From NCBI GenBank assembly GCA_037043015.1, contig CM073325.1, positions 14,983,001 through 15,047,000 of the forward strand: DNA of 64,000 nucleotides, given 5' to 3'. This DNA comes from Bryum argenteum. Lineage: Eukaryota > Streptophyta > Bryopsida > Bryales > Bryaceae. A model generated the notes under the pieces. It was not told the DNA's origin and searched no databases. It saw nothing but the letters and a program-made list of their open reading frames with translations. The translations under genes were made by a program, and so were the position numbers. This document shows positions 36,500 through 47,449 of the stretch, in pieces; the stretch's first letter is position 1; the number at the start of each line of letters is the position of its first letter.

Positions 36500-38865
36500 A
36501 CCAGACTGATTACAGAGGGGGCTCCCAAAGTCTTCTCCTTTGAGAGAGACGAAACCAAAACGGATGAATGTGGTTGGATGATCTTTTTGAGTGAGGTCAT
36601 AATAATGGAGGTTTTTCGTGTTTTCAGGGCGGGGTTCGTGTGGCGTGCCAGAGGGGAATTCAATGGAGTAATGGATGGATGATTTCCTTGTCTTTGGATG
36701 ATTAATTGTTGCATAATTGCAAGTAGGGTTTTGGAGATTTTTTATTTTAGAAAATGTGGACTTGGTAGCATGGTGAACAGTGTGAGCTATGGTCTAATTT
36801 GTTGTTGTGTAGGGGGGGGGGGCTGGGCTTGCATGGAGCCTGAAATTCGGGGGAAAATGCCAGGGTGGTCCCTTAGAAAGCCATGTTTATTATTATTTTT
36901 TAGATTATTTAGGTTAGCTTTGTGTGATTAGATGCTAAGCATCCTTATTCAGTGGTGCAAATCACTCTTGTGGGTGGACGGTGCTTGCTTGCATGCTTGC
37001 TTGGCCCCCTTTGGCCTTTTGCTTCAAAAAGGACGCTCTAGGTTACTTTTGTGCCTTGAGCTTCGTGATTCCCCATTACTTATAGTAAAGTGCTCAATGA
37101 TGGAACTCGATCTTCTTCAGCACAAGAAAGAATTCTTCCATATGTAACCAGTGGAGAGCAATTTTTGTGCATGGGGAAAATCAGTAGAAAACATAGAGCA
37201 TTGGAATTATCATTCCTGGACTCTAGTCATGAATTTTTGAAGTTGGAAATATAGGTGTTTTTTACAATCTGGTAAATGGTAATCCAATAAGAGTCTGAAT
37301 TACATGATTAAAAATTAAAGAATTAGAATATACAGTATAATAAAACCCACTTGTTCGAAATGAATGTTTTACTATATCAGAGTTAGTTGCATAAAAGAAC
37401 TATATTCTAATCATGGTCAATGGTATATAGTGCGAGCTTGATTCGAATGGCCAAAATTTGAAGAGCACGAATACACAACCAATTGTGTTTTTGGGGTTGA
37501 ATTTTCTCTCGTATACATTTCGTTGTCGTAGTAGAATACTCAAAAACAAGTGAAACCGAGGAACTTACATGGGAATTTAGGGTTAGATATTCCCAAATTG
37601 ACTAAACATCAAGGAGAAAACGGGTTCATGTGATTAATCCGCATCAAAAGAAGAATCATGTGGTTTGTTCATTCCACATGTCACATAGGATCTTACATGA
37701 AGATTGCACTTAGGGGGATGAATAAATGGTGTAACCCATGATTAGCTCGCACTTTAATGCTCGCAATTACACAAATGGCAGTGCGAGAGGGTGGAATTTA
37801 GTACCGAGGGTCATTTTTCCTAAATGAGGATGTTATGCTCCTCTAGTCGCGTCACTAACTTTAACTTATGCTCTTGAAAAAACAGACCATGGTCAGAAGG
37901 GGGCAACATAAGCACAATTATGAATGAACCTTGAATCAAAACTTTAATGCCGAAATCATGTTATTAATTAATGATGTAAGGTCTCAATTTTTTTCTGTAC
38001 AGCTCTAGTACAGTATGACTCGTAATTGTCATTCTGCACCGCTAGGGCCAAGAGTTGTTTTTTTCCGGGGAGCATGTGTTGAATGAATGTCAGATGTTTC
38101 TTCATCACATTGTCGCTAAAAAAGCCCCGTGGTCGATAAATTTCGGTCGATAATATTTATTTTTTTGAGGGTAAAGTAATAAAATTACAAGGGATTGATT
38201 GGCTCCCTGACCTCCCGGAAATAGCATCTTGTTTGCAAAAATGCTAAACACAATGTTGGCATGTAGTTGGATACTCATGAGCCGTGTACCCCGTCTCCAC
38301 GAGAGACATGCAATGTAGCTTTTTAGCATATGTTGGAAACTTTTGTTTTCGAAGTCATGATTTGGAACATCATTTTTTAGCTTGTCTCTTTTGTGGAGTT
38401 TGATGACAAGCGGTTATTTTTTCACTTTTGTTGGTAGATGTAATCTTAGCATTAAGAATTGGAGTGGGTTATCATTATGGGTGTGTCTCCGTGTAAAAAT
38501 AGTGACACGAAGTTGAGTACTAGCCCTCTACTTAGCCCTCTACATACCTGATGTTTGAAAGGGCGAACAATCACACTAGTGCTATTTTATGGTCATTGGT
38601 CAACTTCAAAGGTTGCCTACTCTCAGATGTTATTCTTTTTTAGAGTATTTTTCCCTACGACATATAGTTGTTCATGTTGTGTTTCCATGCTTTATAAATT
38701 TTAAATAGTCTAATTCTTTGAGAATTGGTAATCAAAATAGTTGTAGGATTTTCACAAGATCCTTTGGTCGAAATTCTCAAGTTCGAGTTTAGAAATAACA
38801 TGCATATTGATTTGGGATGAATCTTTTGTAGGTGGGTCTAGGCCTCCACACCTCTTGGGACTTTA
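36500..38865. other. Intergenic DNA upstream of TTL
   Basis: Mostly AT-rich. Frames of ~70 codons at 36698-36931 and 36932-37147 show no family resemblance. No bordered repeat was found. From ~38870 it enters a relative of the 29520 repeat. Confidence 0.35.
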
Positions 38866-39257
38866 GGGGTTGAAGGATTAGACTTCACAATTGCCAAAAA
38901 CCCTCAACATTGCTCTTTTTTGGTGCAAAGCAAGGATTTTAGTTTTTGGATGGATTTGAGGTATGTAACCATAGGATCTAGTACCTAACTTGGACATGTA
39001 CATGTACGTCAAATTTGACATCTGAATTCCCTTTCAGATGCAAGATCGTAATGTTCAAAGTTGAGAAGGATAGTTTTTTATTTCCTTCTCGAAGAATGAG
39101 GAAGGAGACTTTTTGGTGGCTTAAAGAACGAGTTTGTGAGAAAATATGACTTGAAACTCTTCAAATGTTTGCTCCTAGGTAAGATCAAGAATATGCCTAC
39201 ATGAAATTTACCCTTGTAGGGCCTATGTGGTTTGCTAAATTTCAACATGAAGGTTGA

Positions 39258-39843
39258 CTAACCCCTAAAGATCCAAGAGGACCAAATCGGGCTTTTGCTA
39301 TTTTGGGCAGCTTAGATGAATAGGTTAAAAGTAATATTTTTGCCTAAATTTTTTAATGGGCGCTCCCTATATTGCAAAGTGTATGTGGTAAAATTTACAA
39401 AGCCAAATTCCAATTTTTGAGTCTTCTACAACAATTCTTGGTTTGCGAGCCGAACTGGGGCAGTTTAAATTTAGTATTTTTTTGAAATTTTTTTTTGGAA
39501 ATATGTTCATGACCAAATCACTACTTAAGTTCCAAAGGGCCCCAACTCAAAAAGTGTACCAATTTTACAAGGGCAACCTCCAAAAGTGTCAAAAATAATC
39601 TCAACAATGCCCAAAAAAACTTCGTAGACAAACTTTGGATGTTATAATCTCTCAAATGGTAAACATCCAACGGTCAATTTTTATATCAGATACTGAAAAT
39701 TGGCTTAGGTACAAGATCTTACGGTTGGAAGTTAAGAAAAGAATAAAAAAATTGTTTCGCACCCCTTGAAGTGCATAGAGGTAGAGAATTGGAGTTTTGA
39801 GGTTTTAAGCTCCCAAAAACACCCAAGGATCTTTAGGGGCTAA
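39258..39843. mobile_element. TTAA-family element flanked by CTAA
   Basis: Ends CTAA-CCCCTAAAGATCCAAG and CCAAGGATCTTTAGGGG-CTAA: inverted repeats, with the same CTAA tetranucleotide on both sides instead of TTAA. Interior 578 bp, AT-rich, non-coding. Confidence 0.75.
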
Positions 39844-40044
39844 TTGAATGTTGGTAATGCCGGCAAGTATTCATGATGTTCAAAATATTGGTAAGGAAGA
39901 AAGCAAGAATGTTCCTAAAAAGAAAAGGGCCCTCCTAAAAATGATATATTCACTTCGAGATTGAGAGGAAGAACAAATTATCTCAATAAACTATGATTTT
40001 TATATGAAAAGGAATAAAATCTTCAACACGTTAAATGAAATGGT

Positions 40045-40145
40045 TGGTAGGTCCATTGTTGGTGTTATAACCTATGAGCATACACATCTAAACATAGGTA
40101 AAATAAACACTCTATCCATGTAGATCTCAAAGCATATTAGGAGTC
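40045..40145 (+). mobile_element. 5'-truncated SINE remnant
   Basis: GGTGTTATAACCTATGAGCA through ACACTCTATCC and AGGAGTCCTTCTTT follows the order of the 3' part of the SINE at 12964. Diverged; target duplication not found. Confidence 0.5.
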
Positions 40146-40532
40146 CTTCTTTGAAATTGGTTCGCCCTTGTCTCTTCTATAAGAACTTGTATTACATATT
40201 AATGAATGGCCGATTATAATAAAACCAATTGCTTCCATGTTGTTAATCACAATATTATGTATATTACACGTAAAACATGTGTGAATCCAATAAATATGAT
40301 AACTAACAACTGGCAACTCCAACAACAAGCCCAACTATTTTGTTGCCAAGTACATCCAACAAACTCCACCAAGAGCATAAAACAAATGCTCTCTTGGAAT
40401 TTTGATAAGGTCGGCATGCTTTTTACTTCAAAGCTCCCCACAACTCATTTCATGTCTGTCACCCCAAGTAACAAACATCATGTGCAATACAATCAATGAG
40501 TTTAATTTAGAGATGACAATTGGAAGCTACAA

Positions 40533-41738
40533 TTAACCCCTAAAGATCCAAGAAAGTCGAAATGGCTTCTTGGAGTTCGTGCAAGGAGAATTCTTGTAGC
40601 CAATTTGACAATTATAATTCCACAAATGAAGAAGAATTAAGAGTTCAAATTTTGTGTGCATGTATAAAGGCAAGTTAACTTCAAGAAACTACAGTCAGGT
40701 ACACTTCATTTACGAATTCCACTTTGGAGGGAGTTTTTATGAAAAGTTTGGCAATTCATTGTGAACTCAAAAATGATCGGATTTGAAAACCGTAAAGTGT
40801 GTTGGAATCACATCTGAGTGTACTAAAATATTGTGATAAAATACTAATTCCTCTTTGTAGTATCATTAAACGTATTTCAATTACTTATACACGATCTGTT
40901 ATTGACTACTCCTATTTTTTGCTTTTGTAAAATGTACATTTCAATTGCAAATTTGAAATAAGCTCCCAAAGTTGTTCTTGGGATACTTAGGCAGATACTT
41001 GTGGTATCATTGATATACTTCTTTTTTGGTTTTGGCTTGGAGGAATTTCTTGAAAAGTCCTAATGATCACTAAACTTTACGCAGAACATGTGAAAGCCCT
41101 TCACACAACTACATATGTCCCCCGTAGACTAAAAAATGTCTTGAAGGATGGTTGAAGGCTATTAGAGTAATAACTCTCATGCGTAGCTTAAATTCTTATA
41201 GTATTCTTGCCAAGTTCAAAGGAAGATTCATTTTCGACCTTGAGTTTTAATTGGGGACTCATGAGAAACCACTCCATACCAAAGAATCCAAGAGAGGAGA
41301 TTCTTTTGGTTATTTGAGTATGTGCCTAAGTATCCCAAGAACAACTTTGGGAGCTTATTTCAAATATGCAATCGAAATGTACATTTTACAAAAGCAAAAA
41401 GTAGGAGTAGACAATAATAGATCGTGTATAAGTAATTGAAATACGTTTAATTATATCACAAGGAGGAATTAGTATTTTATCACAATATTTTAGTACACTC
41501 AGATGTGATTCCAACACACTTTACGGTTTTCAAATCCGATCATTTTTGAATTCACGATGAATTGCCAAACTTTTCATAAAAACTCCCTCCAAAGAGGAAT
41601 TCGTAAATGAAGTGTACCTGACTGTACAGTTGGCTCTTTTCAGTTGATACTAAGATGAAGATTTTTTGGGCCTAAAGTAGACAAAGGTCATTTTCTATAA
41701 ATTTAGGTAATTTTAAGTTGAGGATCTTTACGCGTTAA
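40533..41738. mobile_element. TTAA-family element interrupted by a TA-flanked element
   Basis: Left end TTAACCCCTAAAGATCC, right end GGATCTTTACGCGTTAA (two changes from the expected complement). Removing 40692-41626 leaves a ~271-bp element that follows the 276-bp copy at 48279-48554 base block by base block. Confidence 0.75.
40692..41624. mobile_element. 933-bp long-TIR Tc1/mariner-like element, nested
   Basis: TA on both sides (40690-91, 41625-26). Arms of ~300 bp (40692-~40990 and ~41326-41624) are inverted repeats at high identity, beginning CAGTCAGGTACACTTCATTT. The host element at 48279 has an intact CCTACGGTTGG where this one has a TA interrupted by the insert. TA target and CAGT ends suggest Tc1/mariner; the ~340-bp spacer has no transposase. 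Confidence 0.8.
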
Positions 41739-42529
41739 ATTAGTCCAAATCACTTATCAAACGCGAATTTAAAATAAAATAGACATTCCGCTTGAGGCAA
41801 ATCCACAAAACATATTATTATCACTCCTCTCTCGTATTGCATATTTGGAATGTATAAACATACGGGCCTTTAAGGATTAATGGTAAGGCAAGGTGCTCGC
41901 ACAATGATGAAACCATATAAGAAAATTTTGACTTGGAAGTACAGCGCTGCAGCCATGCATGGAAGGAAAGGAGTTTGTACAACGAGACTACTGCCGGAGC
42001 CCAAGGGGTCAACCATCATGAAAAACAGGTGGCCATTGTCCTTGCCCGCAAACCCAAAAAATAAAAATTTAAAAAAATCATCCCCCAACAAACATTGCTT
42101 CGAACGTGCGATTCCTCGGCCGGGTAGCGGTGCTATCCGCGTAGCAAAAAGAGAGGATTCTAACACACTTTTGCATGTATAATTTGGATGCAATGTGAAC
42201 AACAAGCATATGCCCACTCTAGTACGTTGCGATAGAAGCAACAAACTTGCTTAATATTTGTACATCATTCCGTTTCCAAGATGGAACCTTTTTCCAAAAT
42301 ACTTCCTTTTCGGCTATTGTACGTGTAAAAAAAATGCTCGAAATCATTGCCACTCGCGAGTCAATAAAGATAATGGTAGCTATCCGGATGAAAAATTTGA
42401 GTGTGTGTAGAATGATACCACTTTTGAGCACTTTAAGTACAAGAGGGTGAGAGTGTAGTAGGTAAAGAATACATTGTTAGTTCCACATTTATAATACATG
42501 AGCTGTCTCTTTTTGGGGCCAGAATAAGA
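41739..42529. other. Intergenic DNA
   Basis: GGGCCTTTAAGGATTAATGG near 41860 may be an eroded TTAA-element end, partner not found. Frames on both strands at 41870-42244 are unassigned. Confidence 0.3.
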
Positions 42530-42760
42530 GTGAGATATTGTAAAATTAATACACTGGGCTATCGTCCTATATTAGTTCAATTTGAAAATACTCCAGACTA
42601 TTTAATAAATAGTCTGGCCTTTGACTTGGAGCCAATGAGTAGGTTACTGGAAAATAGCAACAGAGTAGCCCTGGCAGGAGTGTATTCCGATACAGTGGTG
42701 ATTAAGGCCAGTACCCACATTAACAGTATTGCTGAACCACTAGACTTTTTGGAGACTTAA
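42530..42760 (+). CDS. Unassigned short open frame with protein-like composition
   Basis: The open frame encodes ...NTLGYRPILVQFENTPDY... and ...NSNRVALAGVYSDTVVIK... to a TAA. Amino-acid use looks protein-like (balanced, few Lys/Asn runs) unlike the neighbouring frames. The codon at 42530 is a GTG-type start inside the frame, so the true N-terminus is not here: it is either an exon or a fragment of a gene or mobile element. I do not recognise the family. Confidence 0.3.
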   Translation: MRYCKINTLGYRPILVQFENTPDYLINSLAFDLEPMSRLLENSNRVALAGVYSDTVVIKASTHINSIAEPLDFLET

Positions 42761-43062
42761 TTGTAAGGTACCCCCCACAAGAACAAACCTTGCCTGCAGT
42801 AATGTAGATAACCCCTATGAGAAGCCTATTCTAGAAATAGAGTGATGATGGTGGTGGAAAATGTTTAATAATCTTGGATAGACATGCTTAGAGCTTCCGC
42901 GGAGCCGGACAAGGTCACTTGGCGTGCCGCTCGGAGAATATAAGCAACCGGGTTTCCGTTGCTAGTGTGCCCGCTCCACACCTTTGCCCCGCCGTGGGCA
43001 CCGAAACGTGATTCGAGCTTCCCGCCATTGCCCTTGGAGGTCATACACCTCACACGTGTTCG

Positions 43063-43545
43063 TTACCTCACATGGTCGAGACAACGGATATTTCGTGGAT
43101 ACAGTTTTGGAGGCTCCGTTGAAACCAACCACGAGATCTCAAATCGATTTGTTGCGCCCTTCTTCTTGTTGGCCGCTAGCATAGTGCAGCGGAGATCTCG
43201 TGGATGTAGTTCCAAAGACTCTAGCGTGACCAACCAAGAGTCCTCCGTTGTAACCAACGACGACACCTCAAATCGATTTGTTGTGCCCTTCCTCTTGTTG
43301 GCCGCTAGCATAGTGTAGCAGAGGAGATATCGTGGATGTAGTTCCAAAGACTCTAGCGTGACCAACCAAGAGTCCTCCGCTGTAACCAACGACGACACCT
43401 CAAATCGATTTGTCGTGCCCTTCTTCTTGTTCGCCGCTAGCATAGTGCAGCGAAGGAGATATCGTGGACGTAATTCCAAAGACTCTATCGTGACCAACCA
43501 AAAGACCTCGAATCGATTTGTTGAGCCCTTCTTCCTACTCAATCA
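43063..43545 (-). repeat. Tandem array of four ~130-bp units, open on the minus strand
   Basis: AATCGATTTG anchors occur at 43142, 43271, 43403 and 43511 (spacings 129, 132, 108, all multiples of three). The minus strand stays open across all units and would encode about 43-residue repeats with TNRFEVSSLVT and LVTLESLELHPR. The DNA here and upstream to 42865 is more GC-rich than the surroundings. It may be a repeat-protein exon or a minisatellite; no family recognised. Confidence 0.7.
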
Positions 43546-43927
43546 CTAACATAGTGCTCTTGCGGCATATTTCCCATGGTCGGGCCCCCTTCGTCATATT
43601 AGCTACTAATGATATCTTAGCACGACTAAGACTAGCACTTCTTCTTTGTGCATTTAAAGCGACAGTAGGATAATTATCCTTTCCCTTCTTAGGATTCTTC
43701 CCCCTACCTGAAATTATTTATTTTTACAGAAGTGAAATTCCCCCCTCTGCATATTTTTTATTGTGTGTGCAACATGTGGATGTCAGCCATGAAGGCAAGC
43801 TCTGGTTCAATCTGCAATGATTTCCTTTACTTACATGGCCTTCCAGCAGAGCTCCAAGCAAGCATGCTAGCCTGTTGCATCACTGCAATCAACATTGTTT
43901 TCAGTCCGATACCTCACTAGAAACCGA

Positions 43928-43928
43928 C

Positions 43929-43966
<38 letters not shown>
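43928..43966. repeat. Poly(A) run, ~38 bp
   Basis: Uninterrupted A tract. Similar long A/T tracts lie at 20186-20216, 48669-48701, 60111-60154 and 60942-60983. I could not link them to a recognisable retrotransposed sequence. Confidence 0.9.
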
Positions 43967-43967
<1 letters not shown>

Positions 43968-44419
43968 ACTTTGTGAAATTTTGCTAAAAGTGTTGCACGT
44001 GTGTTGTAAGCTTACAGCTAACTTTGTTTGTAGAGAACTCTAAAATCTTGGATAGCACGGCCAAGCCTTACGCGGCAAGCCGCATCATGGCATGAGCGGT
44101 GCGTATGGAGTTTCATGCTCATGCTTGCATAAGTTGGATTGACATTACGGCCATGAAACAAACGTGTAAAGTGACCCAATTAGTAACCCTACTCTCTTTC
44201 TCTTGATCGAGGTAGTCAATGCGGTGTGTTATTTTATTTTTGAGATTTTAAGTTAGGACCACTTTGTGTTTTGAGTTTCAGGAATAAAGTCAATGTGGTC
44301 CTTGCGAAGGATTAATAGCAACTATACTTTGTGTCATCATCTTCATATTTGAATAACAAGCGTGAGTAGTGTAGGATGGGGCATCATCTTCACATTCTTG
44401 CAATGAGAGGTTGATTGGG

Positions 44420-45614
44420 AAAAACCGACGATTGGTTCATTATCAGCCGATGGAAATAACCCATTAGCTAGTTGATTCTTGTAAACATCGGCTAAATTAC
44501 AAGAAATTTTCTATTCTCAGTGTAAAAGGAGACAATTGCCAATATAATTTCACCTAAAACTGGTTGGACGAGAGAATTATAGGATATTAGCTAGTAAGGA
44601 TGAAATCATTTCCTGAACCGTGGTCATAAGAGGTTGAAGGTTGAGGGACTTTCAATGATGCTACAAGTGCTGATTATTTTTGTCCCGCCATTGGTGTGAT
44701 GACCCATTCGAGGCATACATTCAACGATAGGTCAAACGAACATTCTATTCACGTTGGCCTCAACATAGGTTGGAGTTTCTCTTCTACCATTGGTGTGATG
44801 ACCTCGGGGCATAGGTCGAACAAACACTCTATTCACGCCAGCCTCTAAATAGGTTGGAGTTTCTCTTTTTGCTGATTATTCTTGCATGAAAACTCAAACC
44901 TTCAAGTGTGCTAACTTATGAAAAACTATAACTTTCATTTGCAAAAAGAAAAAGAAAAAGAAAAAGAAAAGTCTAATAAGTTAACTTTATAAGCTAGAGG
45001 AACACTAGGACGGATGGTTACATTTGGATTTGGAATTTTGGATGATTGGAAAAAATAAAAAGAGGGTTCATTGATGAGCCAAATCTTTTGTACACATCAC
45101 CCTTGGCTTGGCCACCTGGACACTGCAAAATGAACAGCTGGCTTAAAACCAACTGGCACCTTTTGACATGGATAATCTACTTTTTTCCCCATGGGGCTAG
45201 TGCACCTTTTTAGGGTACCACCACCCATTGAGAGAAAGAGGGTCCAAAACTTTAGAGTGGCCTGCCATCAAGGCATATATTTTGACCCTTTTAATCGGTT
45301 GTATAGGCCATTCATGTCTGGATCCAACTCATACTTTGTACTTTGTATATTTGTACTTTTGAGGGCGAGAACTTCCAAGAATGTCTCATTCCACCAAGCT
45401 TTGCTAGCTAGAAATCCTATTCACGGTTCTGGAAATAATTTCATCCTTACTGGCTGATATCCCATAGTTCCCTTCTCCAACCGGTTTTAGGTGAAACTGT
45501 CGCAGCAATTGTCTCATTTTATACTGAGAATATAAATCTTATTGTAATTTTCACGGGTGTTTTTAGCTAATGGGTTATTTCCATGGGTTGATAATGAACT
45601 AGCCGTCGGTTTTT
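44420..45614. mobile_element. ~1.2-kb element with ~200-bp terminal inverted repeats
   Basis: 44420-44625 and 45425-45614 are reverse complements at good identity: AAAAACCGACG..., GGAAATAACCCATTAGCTA and CACCTAAAAC(T/C)GGTTGG occur in both. Interior without a transposase frame; it contains a SINE insertion. Long arms recall Mutator-type or foldback elements, but no 9-bp duplication was found. Confidence 0.7.
44679..44869 (+). mobile_element. SINE 3'-end dimer with 11-bp target duplication
   Basis: Perfect duplication TGCTGATTATT at 44668-44678 and 44870-44880. The insert holds the SINE 3' part twice head to tail, each unit starting near CATTGGTGTGATGACC and ending GTTGGAGTTTCTCTT. Confidence 0.8.
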
Positions 45615-45619
45615 ATCGA

Positions 45620-46105
45620 TCATTGATCGTATGTAAAGCGTGGTGAAAATTCCACATGTTTCCTAAAAACCAATATCTATTGTCACCAATCTCTTTAGAA
45701 TTGCTCATATGTCATAGAATCAAAGGAATGCATGCCGCTTCACAACAATGTAGGATGAGGTTGGTTCTAGAAGAGTATAGGGTTTGGTCAATGATTTGAA
45801 CCTCCATCTTCCTCCATAGAAAAATTGTCCAAATTGTCTCAAATGATTGCATATCACCCATAAGTTGTTCTTTACGCATGTATCACAACTTTTTGAGTCG
45901 TTGTATAGAAGAAGTCACTATGGATGGTTTTTCTTATAGTGTAATAACGGTAATTTTATACTAGACAAAATTACGACCCACCACTTCTCTATATCATGAA
46001 ATTATTTTTGGGTCATCACCCACATAAAGTCCTTAAAAACTCACACCTATTTGTCAAATCTAAATCTCCTTTTAAGTTTCCAATTATAACAATGATCTTC
46101 ACACC
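45620..46105. other. Intergenic DNA
   Basis: AT-rich, no gene or bordered repeat recognised. Confidence 0.3.
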
Positions 46106-46109
46106 ATAG

Positions 46110-46532
46110 TTATCCACATGAAATGAAATTGAACCCCATCTTTGAATGAAAAGAGAGCCATTCTAATGATAGTTTAGTTGAGGCATGAATTATGTCTATC
46201 TCTAAGAAGTCAGGCACTTGAGGAGGAGGAGCTTTGGTAGTAGAGGCTTGATACCAAATAATTCTAGTGGTAAGGGTACTTGATGTGTCGGAGGAAGAAG
46301 GCTCTATGACAGGCTTTGGATTCCGGTCTCTATGGAGCTGTAACTTATCATGGTCATTTTGTCCGCTACTCTCGTAACTGCGGCCCCTATGTGCCCCCCC
46401 ATGGATAGAAAATTTTCCAGTTGTACTTCCATTGGTAAGATCACTATACTTGGTGTTGGCGACTCTAAACATGAACAACAACACCAACAAGGGTAGAGTT
46501 CTAGCAACTCTAATTTTCAGTTTCAACACCAT
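46110..46532 (-). CDS. Hypothetical small secreted protein (140 aa), unverified
   Basis: ATG-initiated frame ending in TAA. Residues 1-27 form a basic start plus hydrophobic core (TLPLLVLLFMFRVANTK), as in a signal peptide; the rest is hydrophilic and Ser/Thr/Pro-rich with no transmembrane segment. The sequence before the ATG is a CT/A-rich leader-like stretch (AATTCTTACAATTG). No match to CLE, RALF, CEP, PSK or IDA motifs that I can see. Chance occurrence in AT-rich DNA is possible. Confidence 0.3.
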   Translation of the reverse strand: MVLKLKIRVARTLPLLVLLFMFRVANTKYSDLTNGSTTGKFSIHGGAHRGRSYESSGQNDHDKLQLHRDRNPKPVIEPSSSDTSSTLTTRIIWYQASTTKAPPPQVPDFLEIDIIHASTKLSLEWLSFHSKMGFNFISCG

Positions 46533-47145
46533 TTGTGAACAATTGTAAGAATTGAAGAATTGAAAACTGAAGAAGTTGACGTTTAGTGTTAGATTTCGAT
46601 TTAGTGTTAGTCTTTATTATCCAACTGGCTGAAAGGGAGGTTGCTCTTAAGAAATGGTGGCCCCCCAATTGTTCACATGTTGATTGATACTGTTGAGGCA
46701 TGATGGTGGTAACTACACCAATTGTCATGCAATACTAAATATAATTTTGAGTGTAGTATAAAATGGTGTCTAAGGTTTGTCTGTAATTACATGTCCGGAA
46801 TTATGTAGGAGCACTTGTTTTTTTCTATAACTTTGTGTCATTCAATTAATCGTTACGAATCGCAATTTTCATCAAATTTTTACTGATTCAATAGCAGTGA
46901 AGTTTGGTTACTACAGGTATGAAATATTGGTAGTTGTGTTGATTGAATTGAGGATACGAAGTTGTAGGAAAAAGTAAGTAGGTTCATGTAATTCTGGACA
47001 AATTTTGAACACTATTTTCTACTAGTGGATCTTGAAACTAATAAGTACCATGCTAAATTTCAAGAGTTTGATGTTTACTGATGTGAGATCATAACATTAA
47101 AAGTTGATGCAAACTTGCCAAAAATGTCATAACTTGTTTTGGGTT

Positions 47146-47440
47146 TTAACCCCTAGATATCCTCGTGGTTAAAATGGGCCATTCATATTAAAACAAAAAC
47201 TTTGAAGAGCGAGAACTCCTATACTCAAATTCGCTTTTGGATGAAATCACTTAGGTGGGTCGCAAATCAAGTCTTCTTGGTACAAAACTATAGAATGAAT
47301 TATGAATTAATGGCATGCATTTTGGCAAAGGGAGCTTTTTGTTTTTAGGTTTCCAAACAATAGGAATGTTCTACCATTGCAAGCCATGTGAAATCATAAA
47401 TAATCTTTTTCACGATTTTAGCATTGTCTACCTTACACTT
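47146..47440. mobile_element. Left part of a TTAA-family ~1-kb element
   Basis: Starts TTAACCCCTAGATATCC and continues with AACTTTGAAGAGCGAGAACT, TTTTTAGGTTTCCAAACAAT and TACCATTGCAAGCCATGTGA, matching the first third of 13561-14541. No right end; truncated. Confidence 0.6.
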
Positions 47441-47449
47441 ACACTAACG

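Noticed and set aside
36698-37147. Small plus-strand genes upstream of TTL
   Set aside because: Frames of ~70-77 codons without domain, conservation cue or promoter signal.
43063-43318. Plus-strand open frames in the tandem array
   Set aside because: They are interrupted by TAG in each unit; only the minus strand stays open.
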